A stretch of 13,137 nt of DNA from Campylobacterota bacterium (GCA_011330645.1 DRQB01000088.1:1-13137), one strand, 5' to 3'; numbered from the stretch's first letter, positions 1 through 7,337 are shown. The notes: generated by a model from the sequence alone, not told the origin. Translations and numbers: made by a program.

Positions 1-1175
1 ACCACTCTCTTCATAAGTTTGTACGCTTGTGTACACTCATGTTCTTTGTAATGTCCCCATGCCAAAGAGTCTAAGTAGTAGGTATTATTAGGCTGCTGTT
101 TTAAGGCATTTTCTATGATTTTCATACCTTTTTTAATATCAATCTCTTTATCGATGAGTGTATATCCATAATAATTTAGATAAATACTGTCATCCACCCC
201 CAAACGTAATGCATTATCAAAAGTGTCAACGACTTTGGCTATCATTTTTTTATCATTTTTGTCTTTGGCGTTTTCATAAAGTAAAATACCTTTTTCTGCC
301 AACCATCTTGCATCTTTTGTTTTTTTGTATTGATCTTCTGCAAGTTTCAATGCTTTGCCAAAAAGTTTTTTATTTTTATATAAATCATACAGTATCGTAT
401 CTCCTACATGATGCTTTTCTAAAAACGCTATGGCACCATTGATATCTCTTTGGTATACATAAATATCTATGATTTTAGAAAGTACTTTATCATCTTTGTT
501 TTGTTCGTACAGTGCTTTATAGGTTTCAAGCAAACCATGAATATCTTTTTCCTTACTATACAATACAAGTAACTTGACCAACACATCATTAGAAGAAATA
601 TTCATACGCCGATGTGTCTCAAGTAATTGGATGGCACGTTTACGTTCATGGGTATATTCATCCATGATGTCTGCCATACGAAGCAATATCATCTCCCGTG
701 GCATAGCTTCATAGACTTTACTAAGCAGCACTAACGCGCGCTTAAATTCCCCTGCATATAAAAACGGATTGGATGCAAGTTCCAAATCAATAGGATTTGA
801 AGAACGTTCTATAAGGTACTCTGCTTGTATTTTAGCTGAGCCTATCTGATTGACGGTGAGGTAAAGGGGTATCAGTAATCTCTGCACTTCTGGAGTATTA
901 GGATGGGTATTGTCCCATGCTTTCAATCTCTTAATACTCTCATAAACATGTGTCCTCCCCAATAGTGATGCTGTGGCTTCTTTAAAAAGATATATCTCTT
1001 CTTGTGTAGCGTCAAAAAGTTTAGCATACACTGCTCTAGAGTCACCATAAGCTTTATACTCATCATAAAGCAACCCTCTGATGATAAGTTCATCATCAGA
1101 AATATTCATCACTTCTTTCGCATGAAGAGAGGAAAACGCAACAATTAACAATACTATCAGACGATACCAGGACAC
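1..1175 (-). CDS. Exported TPR-repeat protein, 3' end beyond the window
   Basis: This reading frame is open from a GTG at 1175 to the left edge, giving 391 complete codons without a stop. The GTG start is supported by an in-frame TGA 12 nt upstream and a GAGG ribosome site about 10 nt away. It yields a clean signal peptide (MSWYRLIVLLIVAFSSLHA, then KE), so the product should be exported to the periplasm. The rest is helical and TPR-like: repeated Ala/Leu/Tyr-rich helices, and near the edge the stretch LNYYGYTLIDKEIDIKKG followed by A-L-(x)n-P-N-N-x-Y-Y-L-D-S-L-A-W, a classic TPR unit. No catalytic domain is visible. The start overlaps the 3' end of the upstream cysteine-cluster gene by 19 nt, so the two are probably translationally coupled. 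TPR proteins of this kind usually scaffold envelope complexes, but the partner here is unknown. Confidence 0.85.
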   Translation of the reverse strand, partial: MSWYRLIVLLIVAFSSLHAKEVMNISDDELIIRGLLYDEYKAYGDSRAVYAKLFDATQEEIYLFKEATASLLGRTHVYESIKRLKAWDNTHPNTPEVQRLLIPLYLTVNQIGSAKIQAEYLIERSSNPIDLELASNPFLYAGEFKRALVLLSKVYEAMPREMILLRMADIMDEYTHERKRAIQLLETHRRMNISSNDVLVKLLVLYSKEKDIHGLLETYKALYEQNKDDKVLSKIIDIYVYQRDINGAIAFLEKHHVGDTILYDLYKNKKLFGKALKLAEDQYKKTKDARWLAEKGILLYENAKDKNDKKMIAKVVDTFDNALRLGVDDSIYLNYYGYTLIDKEIDIKKGMKIIENALKQQPNNTYYLDSLAWGHYKEHECTQAYKLMKRV

Positions 1176-1543
1176 TCTTTTCTTACCTCATCTTCATCAT
1201 TTTTAAACTGTTCCCAAAAAGGAAATGTACGACACTGTAATGGGCGCACAGGGTAAATAGAACAGCGTTTCATTGTCTCATCAAAAAATATACAAGCATA
1301 ATTATCAGGAGCAAGCTTCTTTTCCGTAAGAGAATAGCGGTGTTTCACTTTTCGTAAATACATTGTAGCAAATTCTTCTACCGAAAGGTTAACAAACGCT
1401 GCCATCTTCTCTATCTCAGCATATTTTGCCCAAATGTAACCACTCTCCCCGGTACAACAGTGTCCACCACAGGCTTCACAGGCGGAGGAGTCAAATTTGT
1501 ACTCATATCCTTCTTGTGACATAATATTATCCATAAAATCCAT
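1157..1543 (-). CDS. YkgJ-family cysteine-cluster protein (zinc or iron-sulfur binding)
   Basis: This 128-residue protein has eight cysteines in the arrangement of the YkgJ/CxxCxxCC family: C22, C25, C29 and C30 (CEACGGHCC), then C84, C94, C104 (RPLQCRTFPFW) and C124. Family members are thought to bind a metal or Fe-S cluster, but their reaction is not established. The frame is open up to 1636, but I place the start at the ATG at 1543. A strong TAAGGGAG site (1553-1560) precedes it with 9 nt spacing, and it begins 1 nt after the methyltransferase stop. The longer start would overlap the methyltransferase by 92 nt. It is the middle gene of a three-gene operon and its last codons overlap the TPR gene. 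The composition matches its neighbours, and no truncation is seen. Confidence 0.88.
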   Translation of the reverse strand: MDFMDNIMSQEGYEYKFDSSACEACGGHCCTGESGYIWAKYAEIEKMAAFVNLSVEEFATMYLRKVKHRYSLTEKKLAPDNYACIFFDETMKRCSIYPVRPLQCRTFPFWEQFKNDEDEVRKECPGIV

Positions 1544-1544
1544 A

Positions 1545-2240
1545 TTACAAATCTCCCTTAATGCTATTTGTTTTTGCTCTGTCAAATGCTGCTTGGGCAT
1601 TTGGTCTATAGGTATTATTTTCATCAAATACCACAAACGGAGGGAGTATCTGAGTCATAGACTTCGAGTTGTTACGTGCAGCTATCATTACAAGTTTGGA
1701 TTCTCTGTCTATTTTTGAGTGTACAAACTGTATCTTTTCTGGGTTTATACCATTTATTTTGAGATGATGCAAGAGCAAGTCTATCTGCTTGGCATCATAA
1801 CAAAAAAGAAACCACCCTTTAGGCTTGAGATACGTTTTAACCCGTTTAATGAACTGTTCTATAGGCAAATGATGTGCGTATCTTGCTATATTGAGATGGG
1901 TATCTTCACTTTGTTGTACCTTTTCGTCATAAAAGGGTGGGTTAGAGATGATGTAATCATATCTGTCTTCAGTTTGAAGCTCTGTAAAATCACCCAAATA
2001 ACTTTTTGCTTCTAAGCTATTGAGGACATAATTATGTGTCGCATAGTCTAACATTTTCTTTTGTTTATCGATGATACTTGTCTCTATATTAAAGTCACGT
2101 GAAAGTAACAATGAGATGATACCCACACCACAACCCACATCTAACAAAGTCCCTTTGGGTTGAAAAGAAGCGATAAAATCATACAGGAAAATAGAGTCAC
2201 TGTTATAACAATACCCTGAAGTTGGTTGATAGAGAAACAC
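1545..2240 (-). CDS. tRNA1(Val) adenine-37 N6-methyltransferase family protein (TrmN6/YfiC-like)
   Basis: This 231-residue class I SAM-dependent methyltransferase starts with the YfiC/TrmN6 signature LYQPTSGYCYNSDSIFLYDF. The SAM-binding motif I DVGCGVG lies at residues 34-40, and the NPPF motif typical of enzymes methylating exocyclic amines of bases at residues 100-103. In Escherichia coli this family makes m6A37 in tRNA1(Val); other members act on rRNA or are unassigned, so the substrate is inferred. The start is GTG at 2240 with an AAGG ribosome site 6 nt upstream; an in-frame TGA just upstream rules out a longer protein. It heads the operon with the cysteine-cluster and TPR genes and is divergent from bpt, only 55 nt away. 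A weak -10 candidate (TAAAAT, 2265-2270 on the minus strand) could drive it. Confidence 0.82.
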   Translation of the reverse strand: MFLYQPTSGYCYNSDSIFLYDFIASFQPKGTLLDVGCGVGIISLLLSRDFNIETSIIDKQKKMLDYATHNYVLNSLEAKSYLGDFTELQTEDRYDYIISNPPFYDEKVQQSEDTHLNIARYAHHLPIEQFIKRVKTYLKPKGWFLFCYDAKQIDLLLHHLKINGINPEKIQFVHSKIDRESKLVMIAARNNSKSMTQILPPFVVFDENNTYRPNAQAAFDRAKTNSIKGDL

Positions 2241-2258
2241 ACAAAGCCTTCATTTATT

Positions 2259-2288
2259 TTGATTATTTTACAACAAATTGGGTATAAT
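2259..2288 (+). promoter_or_regulatory. bpt promoter, probably giving a leaderless mRNA
   Basis: TTGATT (2259-2264), an 18-nt spacer and a perfect TATAAT (2283-2288) form a sigma-70 promoter. The start codon begins at 2296, 8 nt past the last base of the -10 box, so transcription would begin at or within a base or two of the ATG. No Shine-Dalgarno sequence lies in front of the ATG. The -10 box merges into a perfect 14-bp palindrome, ATAATCGCGATTAT (2284-2297), which reaches into the start codon and gives the opposite strand a CATAAT -10-like box. Confidence 0.65.
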
Positions 2289-2295
2289 CGCGATT

Positions 2296-3063
2296 ATGAA
2301 TGAAGAACTAGACAGAGACCTATTAAATCCCCCATCAACAGACTTTTCCATGCTTGACTATGATTGTGCCTATATTCCTGACAATAAAGTACGCATGAAC
2401 TACAAATATGTTGCCAATGCCTCAAAGAAATTTGCAACTGCTGTTATCGATAGAGGATGGAGACGTTTTGGAAAGTACTTTTTTCACCCTATTTGCAATG
2501 GATGTAACGAATGTAAAAGTATCCGTATCGATGCAAGAGACTATCACTACTCAAAGTCACAACGAAAAGCCATAAAACGTAATGCGCAAACAAGAATCAT
2601 CGTACAAGAACCGAGTCTTACACAAGCGCACATCAACCTTTATAACAAATACCATGCCTACAAAAGCCAAAATGATGGATGGAGTCACAGAAATATAAGC
2701 CAACGTGAATACCATGAAAACTTTGTAGATGGTGCACATGATTTTGGGAAAGAAGTACTTTATATTGTAGATGATAAACTTGTAGGTGTTGACCTCATCG
2801 ATGTTTTAGATGATGGGATTAGTGCTATCTACTTCTACTATGACCCTGACTATGCACGATTATCCTTAGGAACATACTCTCTACTCTACCAGATAAAACT
2901 CGCTAATATTTTAGAGCTTCCGTGGATATATTTGGGCTACTGGGTAGATGGATGTAAAGCTTTTTCTTACAAATCCAAGTTCCAACCCCAAGAGATACTC
3001 GATGGCTTCCCTCATGTCTCAGAACAGCCTTTGTGGGAAACATGGGATAAACCAACAAATTAA
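2296..3063 (+). CDS. bpt: Aspartate/glutamate leucyltransferase (N-end rule)
   Basis: This 255-residue member of the bacterial leucyl/arginyl-tRNA-protein transferase family transfers leucine from Leu-tRNA to N-terminal Asp or Glu, marking the protein for ClpS/ClpAP-type degradation in the cytosol. Visible family marks are Y-I-P-D-N-K-V-R near residue 30, RGWRRFGKYFFHP with the cysteine cluster C67, C70 and C73, the S-K-S-Q-R-K-A-I-K-R-N block around residue 90, and Y-D-P-D-Y-A-R-L-S-L-G-T-Y-S (about 182-195). The length is normal for the family. A TTG at 2278 would extend the frame by six codons, but it precedes the TATAAT box, so the ATG at 2296 is the credible start. The gene stands alone, divergent from the methyltransferase operon and convergent with the FAD oxidoreductase. 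Bpt is separated from the Ate type by family resemblance only. Confidence 0.92.
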   Translation: MNEELDRDLLNPPSTDFSMLDYDCAYIPDNKVRMNYKYVANASKKFATAVIDRGWRRFGKYFFHPICNGCNECKSIRIDARDYHYSKSQRKAIKRNAQTRIIVQEPSLTQAHINLYNKYHAYKSQNDGWSHRNISQREYHENFVDGAHDFGKEVLYIVDDKLVGVDLIDVLDDGISAIYFYYDPDYARLSLGTYSLLYQIKLANILELPWIYLGYWVDGCKAFSYKSKFQPQEILDGFPHVSEQPLWETWDKPTN

Positions 3064-3074
3064 AATCCATATTT

Positions 3075-3169
3075 TTGGTGTTGTCATGGGACAACACCCT
3101 ACACCCTGATAGTATTTAAACTTTCATAAATATCAAAATCCGTAGGGTGTTGTACCCTTACAACACCAA
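3075..3169. repeat. Pair of inverted REP-like hairpins in a convergent intergenic gap
   Basis: Two 28-nt units, 3075-3102 on the plus strand and 3142-3169 read on the minus strand, match at about 25 of 28 positions. The differences are confined to the loop. Each unit is itself a hairpin with the identical 8-bp stem GGTGTTGT/ACAACACC (3077-3084 with 3091-3098; 3146-3153 with 3160-3167), a 6-nt loop containing GGG or CCC, and a CCCTAC tail. The whole lies in the 127-nt gap between bpt and the convergent FAD gene. No T-run follows either stem, so these are not ordinary intrinsic terminators. The layout resembles a REP doublet (BIME), though protection of mRNA 3' ends is also possible. Confidence 0.8.
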
Positions 3170-3190
3170 TAATCCAAACAAAATACATAT

Positions 3191-4315
3191 TTACAACTTC
3201 CTACACCACTTCAAAAATAATCTATCTGGGTTCACTCTTTTATCTATTTCTGTTCCCTCTAGCATATACTCAGCCAATAGTTTTGCCATCAAAGGTGCAA
3301 AGACAAAACCACGTCCACCTAAACCATTGAAAATATACAAATTATCTATATATTCCAATGCTGGCTTTGCGCCTCTTACAATGGCAGGATAGGTTTCTAA
3401 CATATAGGGTACATCTATCACCTTACCCACTAATGGAAAGTAGTCTTTAGACCCTGCACGCATCCCACAATAGGTCTCAACTAATTCTAAATCCGAAGTA
3501 TTTATGAGTCCAGAGGCTTTTTCTTTGAGGCTTAGCGCTTGAGCGTCACTACAAGGTACAACATCTTTTACCTCTTTCTCATGTGTTGCACCCAGTTTAA
3601 TGATGCCATCAATATTGGCTCCCACAGACATGGACTGATGCATACTCACATTCAACGCTAGCTTAGAACTAAAGTCACCACGCGTTCCCCATGTACCTCG
3701 TATGCCCATATATCGTAAGTCAGCTAAGTTACTTTCAAAGCCAGTGGCTAAGATAATGTTTTTGGCTTTGATTGTCGGGGAGAGGTCACCCCGACCTACG
3801 ATACTCCAAATATTCTCTTCTTGTATCAGCTCTACTATGTCTAATATCATTACCTCAATGTCTTTTAACAAATATTCACACACATGAGGTGCATCACAAT
3901 CCCCTGCATCAGGGAAATAAAAACTGTCAAAGTCTACTTCTATGCCTAATGAATGTAACTTCTCTTTGGTGTAATTTTCATACTTTGTGTCATTGAACTT
4001 TTCATACTCTGTAAACTTCCCTGCATCAGCCTCATCTTTTGGTATGCGTATGACACCTGTTTGGTGAAAATATTCTGGACAAGTTGAGAGATAAAACGCC
4101 TTTGCAAATGAAAAAGCTTCATTCGTCAGTGTCTGAAGTGCAGAACCCTTTCCTATCTTAGGACTCACAAAAGCCCCCGCAGCCCCAGACCCACCAGAGG
4201 CGATGCCATTTTTATCTAGTACTAAAACTTTTTGATTTTGTTGTGTGAGTGTATAGGCAGCAGTTGCTCCTGCTATGCCTGCTCCGATAATGATGGTGTC
4301 GTAGGTTTTATGCAT
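3191..4315 (-). CDS. FAD-dependent oxidoreductase resembling a stand-alone MnmC C-terminal domain
   Basis: This 374-residue DAO-fold flavoprotein carries the FAD-binding motif IIIGAGIAGA (residues 8-17) and the adenine-side acidic residue after V-L-V-L-D. The C-terminal half looks like the oxidase domain of MnmC: YCGMRAGSKDYFPLVGKV, then an aromatic-rich insert, LYIFNGLGGRGFVFAPL, and N-P-D-R-L-F-L-K near the end. MnmC(o) converts cmnm5(s2)U to nm5(s2)U at the tRNA wobble position. The methyltransferase half is absent, so it would have to be a separate gene elsewhere; that reading is inference, and a glycine- or amino-acid-oxidase role is the alternative. The frame continues upstream to 4366, but those 17 codons are translated repeat DNA. 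The ATG at 4315 has AAGGA about 6 nt upstream and starts right at the Rossmann motif. Confidence 0.78.
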   Translation of the reverse strand: MHKTYDTIIIGAGIAGATAAYTLTQQNQKVLVLDKNGIASGGSGAAGAFVSPKIGKGSALQTLTNEAFSFAKAFYLSTCPEYFHQTGVIRIPKDEADAGKFTEYEKFNDTKYENYTKEKLHSLGIEVDFDSFYFPDAGDCDAPHVCEYLLKDIEVMILDIVELIQEENIWSIVGRGDLSPTIKAKNIILATGFESNLADLRYMGIRGTWGTRGDFSSKLALNVSMHQSMSVGANIDGIIKLGATHEKEVKDVVPCSDAQALSLKEKASGLINTSDLELVETYCGMRAGSKDYFPLVGKVIDVPYMLETYPAIVRGAKPALEYIDNLYIFNGLGGRGFVFAPLMAKLLAEYMLEGTEIDKRVNPDRLFLKWCRKL

Positions 4316-4331
4316 AAGTTTTCCTTGCACT

Positions 4332-4442
4332 CTCGTTCCCGTTCTCCCGAGTGGGAATGCATACACACTATTTTTGTGTATTGGGAGTTATTTTTCTATA
4401 TACAATCTCATATGCATTCTACCTCAAGAGAGGAGGAACGAG
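4332..4442. repeat. 111-bp element with 31-nt terminal inverted repeats (REP doublet or small MITE)
   Basis: A 31-nt unit at 4332-4362 and its inverted partner at 4412-4442 share perfect 8-nt ends (CTCGTTCC and GAATGCAT) and the central TCTC and GAG. Each unit can fold on itself: CTC/GAG is kept in both, and flanking pairs change together (TTCCC with GGGAA in the first, CCTC with GAGG in the second). Between them lie a 7-bp hairpin with stem ATACACA/TGTGTAT (4361-4381) and an AT-rich stretch. The element fills the gap between the Sel1-like gene and the FAD gene. From memory, the core resembles the widespread GTGGGAACGAG-type repeats of many proteobacteria, but I cannot check that here. Confidence 0.75.
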
Positions 4443-4461
4443 TTAAAAACTTTTTTTATTT

Positions 4462-5139
4462 TTATTTATTAGTAAATTTTTTAATTGTTTTTTCAATATG
4501 CTTAGCGTAAGTACAACTCTTTTTATCGCCATATTTACATCCAAGCTTAAATGTTTGTAATGCTCTTGGTAAATCTCTTTTAATTCCATTACCATATGCA
4601 AACATTATACCAAGATTTGTACATGCATTTTTATTTTTTTCATAACAACTCATTTTAAAATCTTCAAATGCTTTCTCTTTATTAACTTGAGTACCTATAC
4701 CATTAAAATAAGATGTTCCTCTATTAAATAATCCTAAAGCTAAATATTTTTGTGCTGCTTTATTGAAATATTTAAATGCTTTTTTATTATCTTTTAAATT
4801 TAAAGTATAAACCATACCAGCATTATTACAAGAAAGTGCATCTCCCCCATCACAGCCTTTTTTATATAATTCAAGAGCTTTTTTAATGTCTTTTTTAACA
4901 CCTAAACCTTTAACATAGATTGTACCTAATTCTGCGCATGATCGGAATTCTCTATTTTCACAAGCCATTTTATGATATCTTCTACTTTCTTGATATTTTT
5001 TCTTTCCCATGAAATCAGCCCCAACGGCTCCACATGCTGTTACATTTTTATCTGTCATACACATTTCTTTATAATTCATAATATTATCTGCATATATGAG
5101 TGTCAAAATTAATGACATACTTAAAAATATTTTTTTCAT
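4462..5139 (-). CDS. Secreted Sel1-repeat protein, Hcp-like (cysteine-paired)
   Basis: This 225-residue protein has a signal peptide (MKKIFLSMSLILTLIYA, residues 1-17) followed by Sel1-like helical repeats with typical A-x-x-L-G-x-x-Y-x-x-G-x-G-V blocks. Cysteines fall in regular pairs, one per repeat: 27/36, 60/68, 96/104, 165/173 and 201/209. This is the disulfide-staple spacing of Helicobacter cysteine-rich (Hcp) proteins, which act in the periplasm or are secreted. The repeat at about residues 118-150 lacks its cysteine pair. The start ATG has AAGGA about 10 nt upstream and lies 26 nt after the glyS stop, so it may be co-transcribed with glyS. Its DNA is strikingly AT-rich (sample 60-nt blocks of about 15-30% G+C against about 42% in a block of glyS), which suggests later acquisition. 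The function cannot be deduced further; Hcp proteins have been reported as penicillin-binding. Confidence 0.85.
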   Translation of the reverse strand: MKKIFLSMSLILTLIYADNIMNYKEMCMTDKNVTACGAVGADFMGKKKYQESRRYHKMACENREFRSCAELGTIYVKGLGVKKDIKKALELYKKGCDGGDALSCNNAGMVYTLNLKDNKKAFKYFNKAAQKYLALGLFNRGTSYFNGIGTQVNKEKAFEDFKMSCYEKNKNACTNLGIMFAYGNGIKRDLPRALQTFKLGCKYGDKKSCTYAKHIEKTIKKFTNK

Positions 5140-5165
5140 AACTATACTTTCCTTCTAAATTTTCA

Positions 5166-7214
5166 CTAAACCGTAATCTCTTTAATATCCGCAATACTCT
5201 TAAATGTCTTATACACAGACCCAATAGTATTTAAACGGTTATTTTTCAATGCTTCATCTTCTGCATTTACCATCACATCATCAAAGTATCCATCAAGCTC
5301 ACGCTTCAGTCCAAAGAGTGCTTCTAGCTGAGCTTTGTAATCTGAGTAGTCTTGATTGATGACTTTTTCGTAAGCATTGTAAAGTGTCACTTCTGCATCT
5401 TCTTTGAAGAGTGACGTGTCTATATGTAGTTCACTCTCTAAGTCTACATCTTTAGAGATGTTCGCTACACGTTTAAAGGTAGAAAACTGCTCTTTGAATG
5501 TGTCTGAGCTTACGATGTTGTTAAGGGCTGAGACTTTTTTCGCTATCTCATTGATGTCTCTCTCTCCTGAAGCTAACACTGCTGCTATGACCGATGGGTT
5601 GGCATCAAGCGATTTGTTGATACGTTCTATGATAAAGTCTGTAAGTAACTTCGTATCAAAGTCATCATAATTTGCTTTTAGAAGCGAAACGATATCATCA
5701 ATGTTAAATGCCAAGTTATACTCTGTGACAATACGCACAATACCATTCACGGCACGACGTAGTGCAAATGGGTCTTTAGAACCCGTAGGTATCTTACCCA
5801 CAGAAAAAAGTCCCATAAGCGTGTCTAACTTAGCAGACATCGCCACGATAGAGGAGAAGATAGAGGTAGGTAGCTCTGCACCCTCACCTACTGGCATATA
5901 CTGCTCTTTAATAGCAGTGTAAACGAGTTCATCTTCCCCTAGTGCTTTAGCGTAGTAGTAGCCCATCAGTCCTTGGAGTTCGGTAAACTCATAGACCATT
6001 TCAGACATGAGGTCAGCTTTGGCAAGATTGACAGACTTGTCCATGAGTTTTTCTAGTTCCACATTATTCTTGCCTGTTTGTGCTTCTACTTTTTCCATGT
6101 AGAGTCCTAACAGTCTCATCGCTATGTTTTTTTCTCTGGCTATCTTGTCTGCGAGTGTGCCGAGTCCATCGATGAATTGTACTTTTTCAAGCCCATCCGT
6201 GCTCAGACCATTTTTCAAGTCATTCTTGTAAAAGAAGAGTCCATCTGCAAGACGTGGTTTAAGGACACGTTCATTCCCTGCTACTACTTTAGAATAATCC
6301 TCAGTATAGGCATTGGAAACCACGACAAATTTATTGGCTATTTTTCCATTTTCAAATACAGGGAAGTAACGCTGATGCTCTTTCATAGATGTGATGATGA
6401 CTTCTGGTGGAAGTTCTAAGAAAAGCGCATCAAATGTACCAAGTAATGCTTTAGGGTTTTCAGTAATAGCTACTACTTCTGCAAGTAATGCTCTGTCTAT
6501 CTCTATGAGGATGTCATGTGTTTTTTCTAGTGATTCAAACTCTGCTAAGATAAGTGCTTCACGTTCTTTAGGCTGTAGCATGACTGCACCTTGGGCAAGT
6601 ATATCATCATAGGCTTCTATGCTAGGTACTTCCACAGCATCATAGCTTACCATACGGTGTACATAGGTTTTAGTATCTGAGGACACACCAAAAAGCTCAA
6701 CTGGTACAGAATCCTCTCCCAAACGTACCTGAAGCCAACGGATAGGACGGATAAACTCATCACTTCTTGCTCCCCATCGCATCATCTTTCCAAATGCCAT
6801 AGAAGCTATCCACTTCTCCAGCATCTCTTGTAAAAGTGAAGCAGTATCACTTCCTTTTTCTTCTTTTTTGAAATAGAGTACCTCTTTACCATTTTTCTCA
6901 CCACGTCCAAGTTCTGTAAAGTCTACACCACATTTACGTGCGAAACCAAGTGCTGCATTGGTTGGCTCACCATCTTTCACTGCTGCGACCATAGGAGGTC
7001 CGAAAAGTTCTATGCTTGCATCTGCTTGTTTGGTTGGCATAGTTGCATGTTTCAGTACAAGTCTTCTAGGCGTATAGATAAATTCAAAATCATTGTCGAG
7101 ATTATGCTCACCCAATATATTTTTCCATGATTTTTCTATGTTTGCTACGATTTTAAGTAGTGGTATCGCTGGTAGTTCTTCTACACCGATTTCGATGAGT
7201 AAAGGTTGTGTCAT
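5166..7214 (-). CDS. glyS: Glycyl-tRNA synthetase beta subunit
   Basis: This 682-residue protein is a full-length GlyS, the beta chain of the alpha2beta2 bacterial glycyl-tRNA synthetase that charges tRNA-Gly in the cytosol. Recognised marks are the N-terminal LLIEIGVEELPA (residues 5-16), PRRL (49-52), the F-G-K-M-M-R-W-G block, the E-H-Q-R-Y-F-P-V motif in the HD-like core, SKDPFALRRAVNGI, and an alpha-helical C-terminal anticodon-binding region. The start ATG is preceded by AGGA with about 9 nt spacing. The alpha-subunit gene glyQ is not adjacent, so the two subunits are encoded apart. The upstream AT-rich spacer (7215-7302) should hold its promoter, but I see no clear consensus. The Sel1-like gene follows 26 nt downstream on the same strand. 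Confidence 0.97.
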   Translation of the reverse strand: MTQPLLIEIGVEELPAIPLLKIVANIEKSWKNILGEHNLDNDFEFIYTPRRLVLKHATMPTKQADASIELFGPPMVAAVKDGEPTNAALGFARKCGVDFTELGRGEKNGKEVLYFKKEEKGSDTASLLQEMLEKWIASMAFGKMMRWGARSDEFIRPIRWLQVRLGEDSVPVELFGVSSDTKTYVHRMVSYDAVEVPSIEAYDDILAQGAVMLQPKEREALILAEFESLEKTHDILIEIDRALLAEVVAITENPKALLGTFDALFLELPPEVIITSMKEHQRYFPVFENGKIANKFVVVSNAYTEDYSKVVAGNERVLKPRLADGLFFYKNDLKNGLSTDGLEKVQFIDGLGTLADKIAREKNIAMRLLGLYMEKVEAQTGKNNVELEKLMDKSVNLAKADLMSEMVYEFTELQGLMGYYYAKALGEDELVYTAIKEQYMPVGEGAELPTSIFSSIVAMSAKLDTLMGLFSVGKIPTGSKDPFALRRAVNGIVRIVTEYNLAFNIDDIVSLLKANYDDFDTKLLTDFIIERINKSLDANPSVIAAVLASGERDINEIAKKVSALNNIVSSDTFKEQFSTFKRVANISKDVDLESELHIDTSLFKEDAEVTLYNAYEKVINQDYSDYKAQLEALFGLKRELDGYFDDVMVNAEDEALKNNRLNTIGSVYKTFKSIADIKEITV

Positions 7215-7302
7215 AATAGGATTTCCTAGTCAATATAAATTGATATTATTTTATCTAAAAGTTGGTAAATGGGTGATTATGGAAAGTTAATTTACTTTAA
7301 GT

Positions 7303-7308
7303 TATAAT
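7303..7308 (+). promoter_or_regulatory. -10 box of the M48 lipoprotein gene
   Basis: A perfect TATAAT lies 29 nt before the ATG at 7338, giving a leader of about 20-25 nt that contains the purine-rich AAAGGGGAAAGAAG ribosome site. No good -35 hexamer is seen upstream, which is usual for sigma-70 promoters of Campylobacterota. Confidence 0.6.
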
Positions 7309-7337
7309 TTTTTATATCTAAAAAAGGGGAAAGAAGA

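Noticed and set aside
158..442. Plus-strand frame opposite the TPR gene
   Set aside because: The minus-strand frame is open for 391 codons with a signal peptide and TPR pattern; the plus frame is a shadow.
1544..1636. Longer N-terminus for the cysteine-cluster protein
   Set aside because: It would overlap the methyltransferase by 92 nt, whereas the ATG at 1543 has a strong ribosome site.
2278..2295. Upstream TTG start for bpt (six extra codons)
   Set aside because: It lies ahead of the TATAAT box and has no ribosome site; family alignment begins at the ATG.
3064..3190. CRISPR-like array or intrinsic terminator
   Set aside because: There are only two units, in opposite orientation, with no spacers of regular length, and no T-run follows the stems.
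4316..4366. 17-codon N-terminal extension of the FAD oxidoreductase
   Set aside because: It translates repeat DNA and precedes a normal Rossmann start with its own ribosome site.
4443..4461. Terminator after the Sel1-like gene
   Set aside because: There is only an A/T-rich run (AAAAA opposite TTTTT) with no stable stem.
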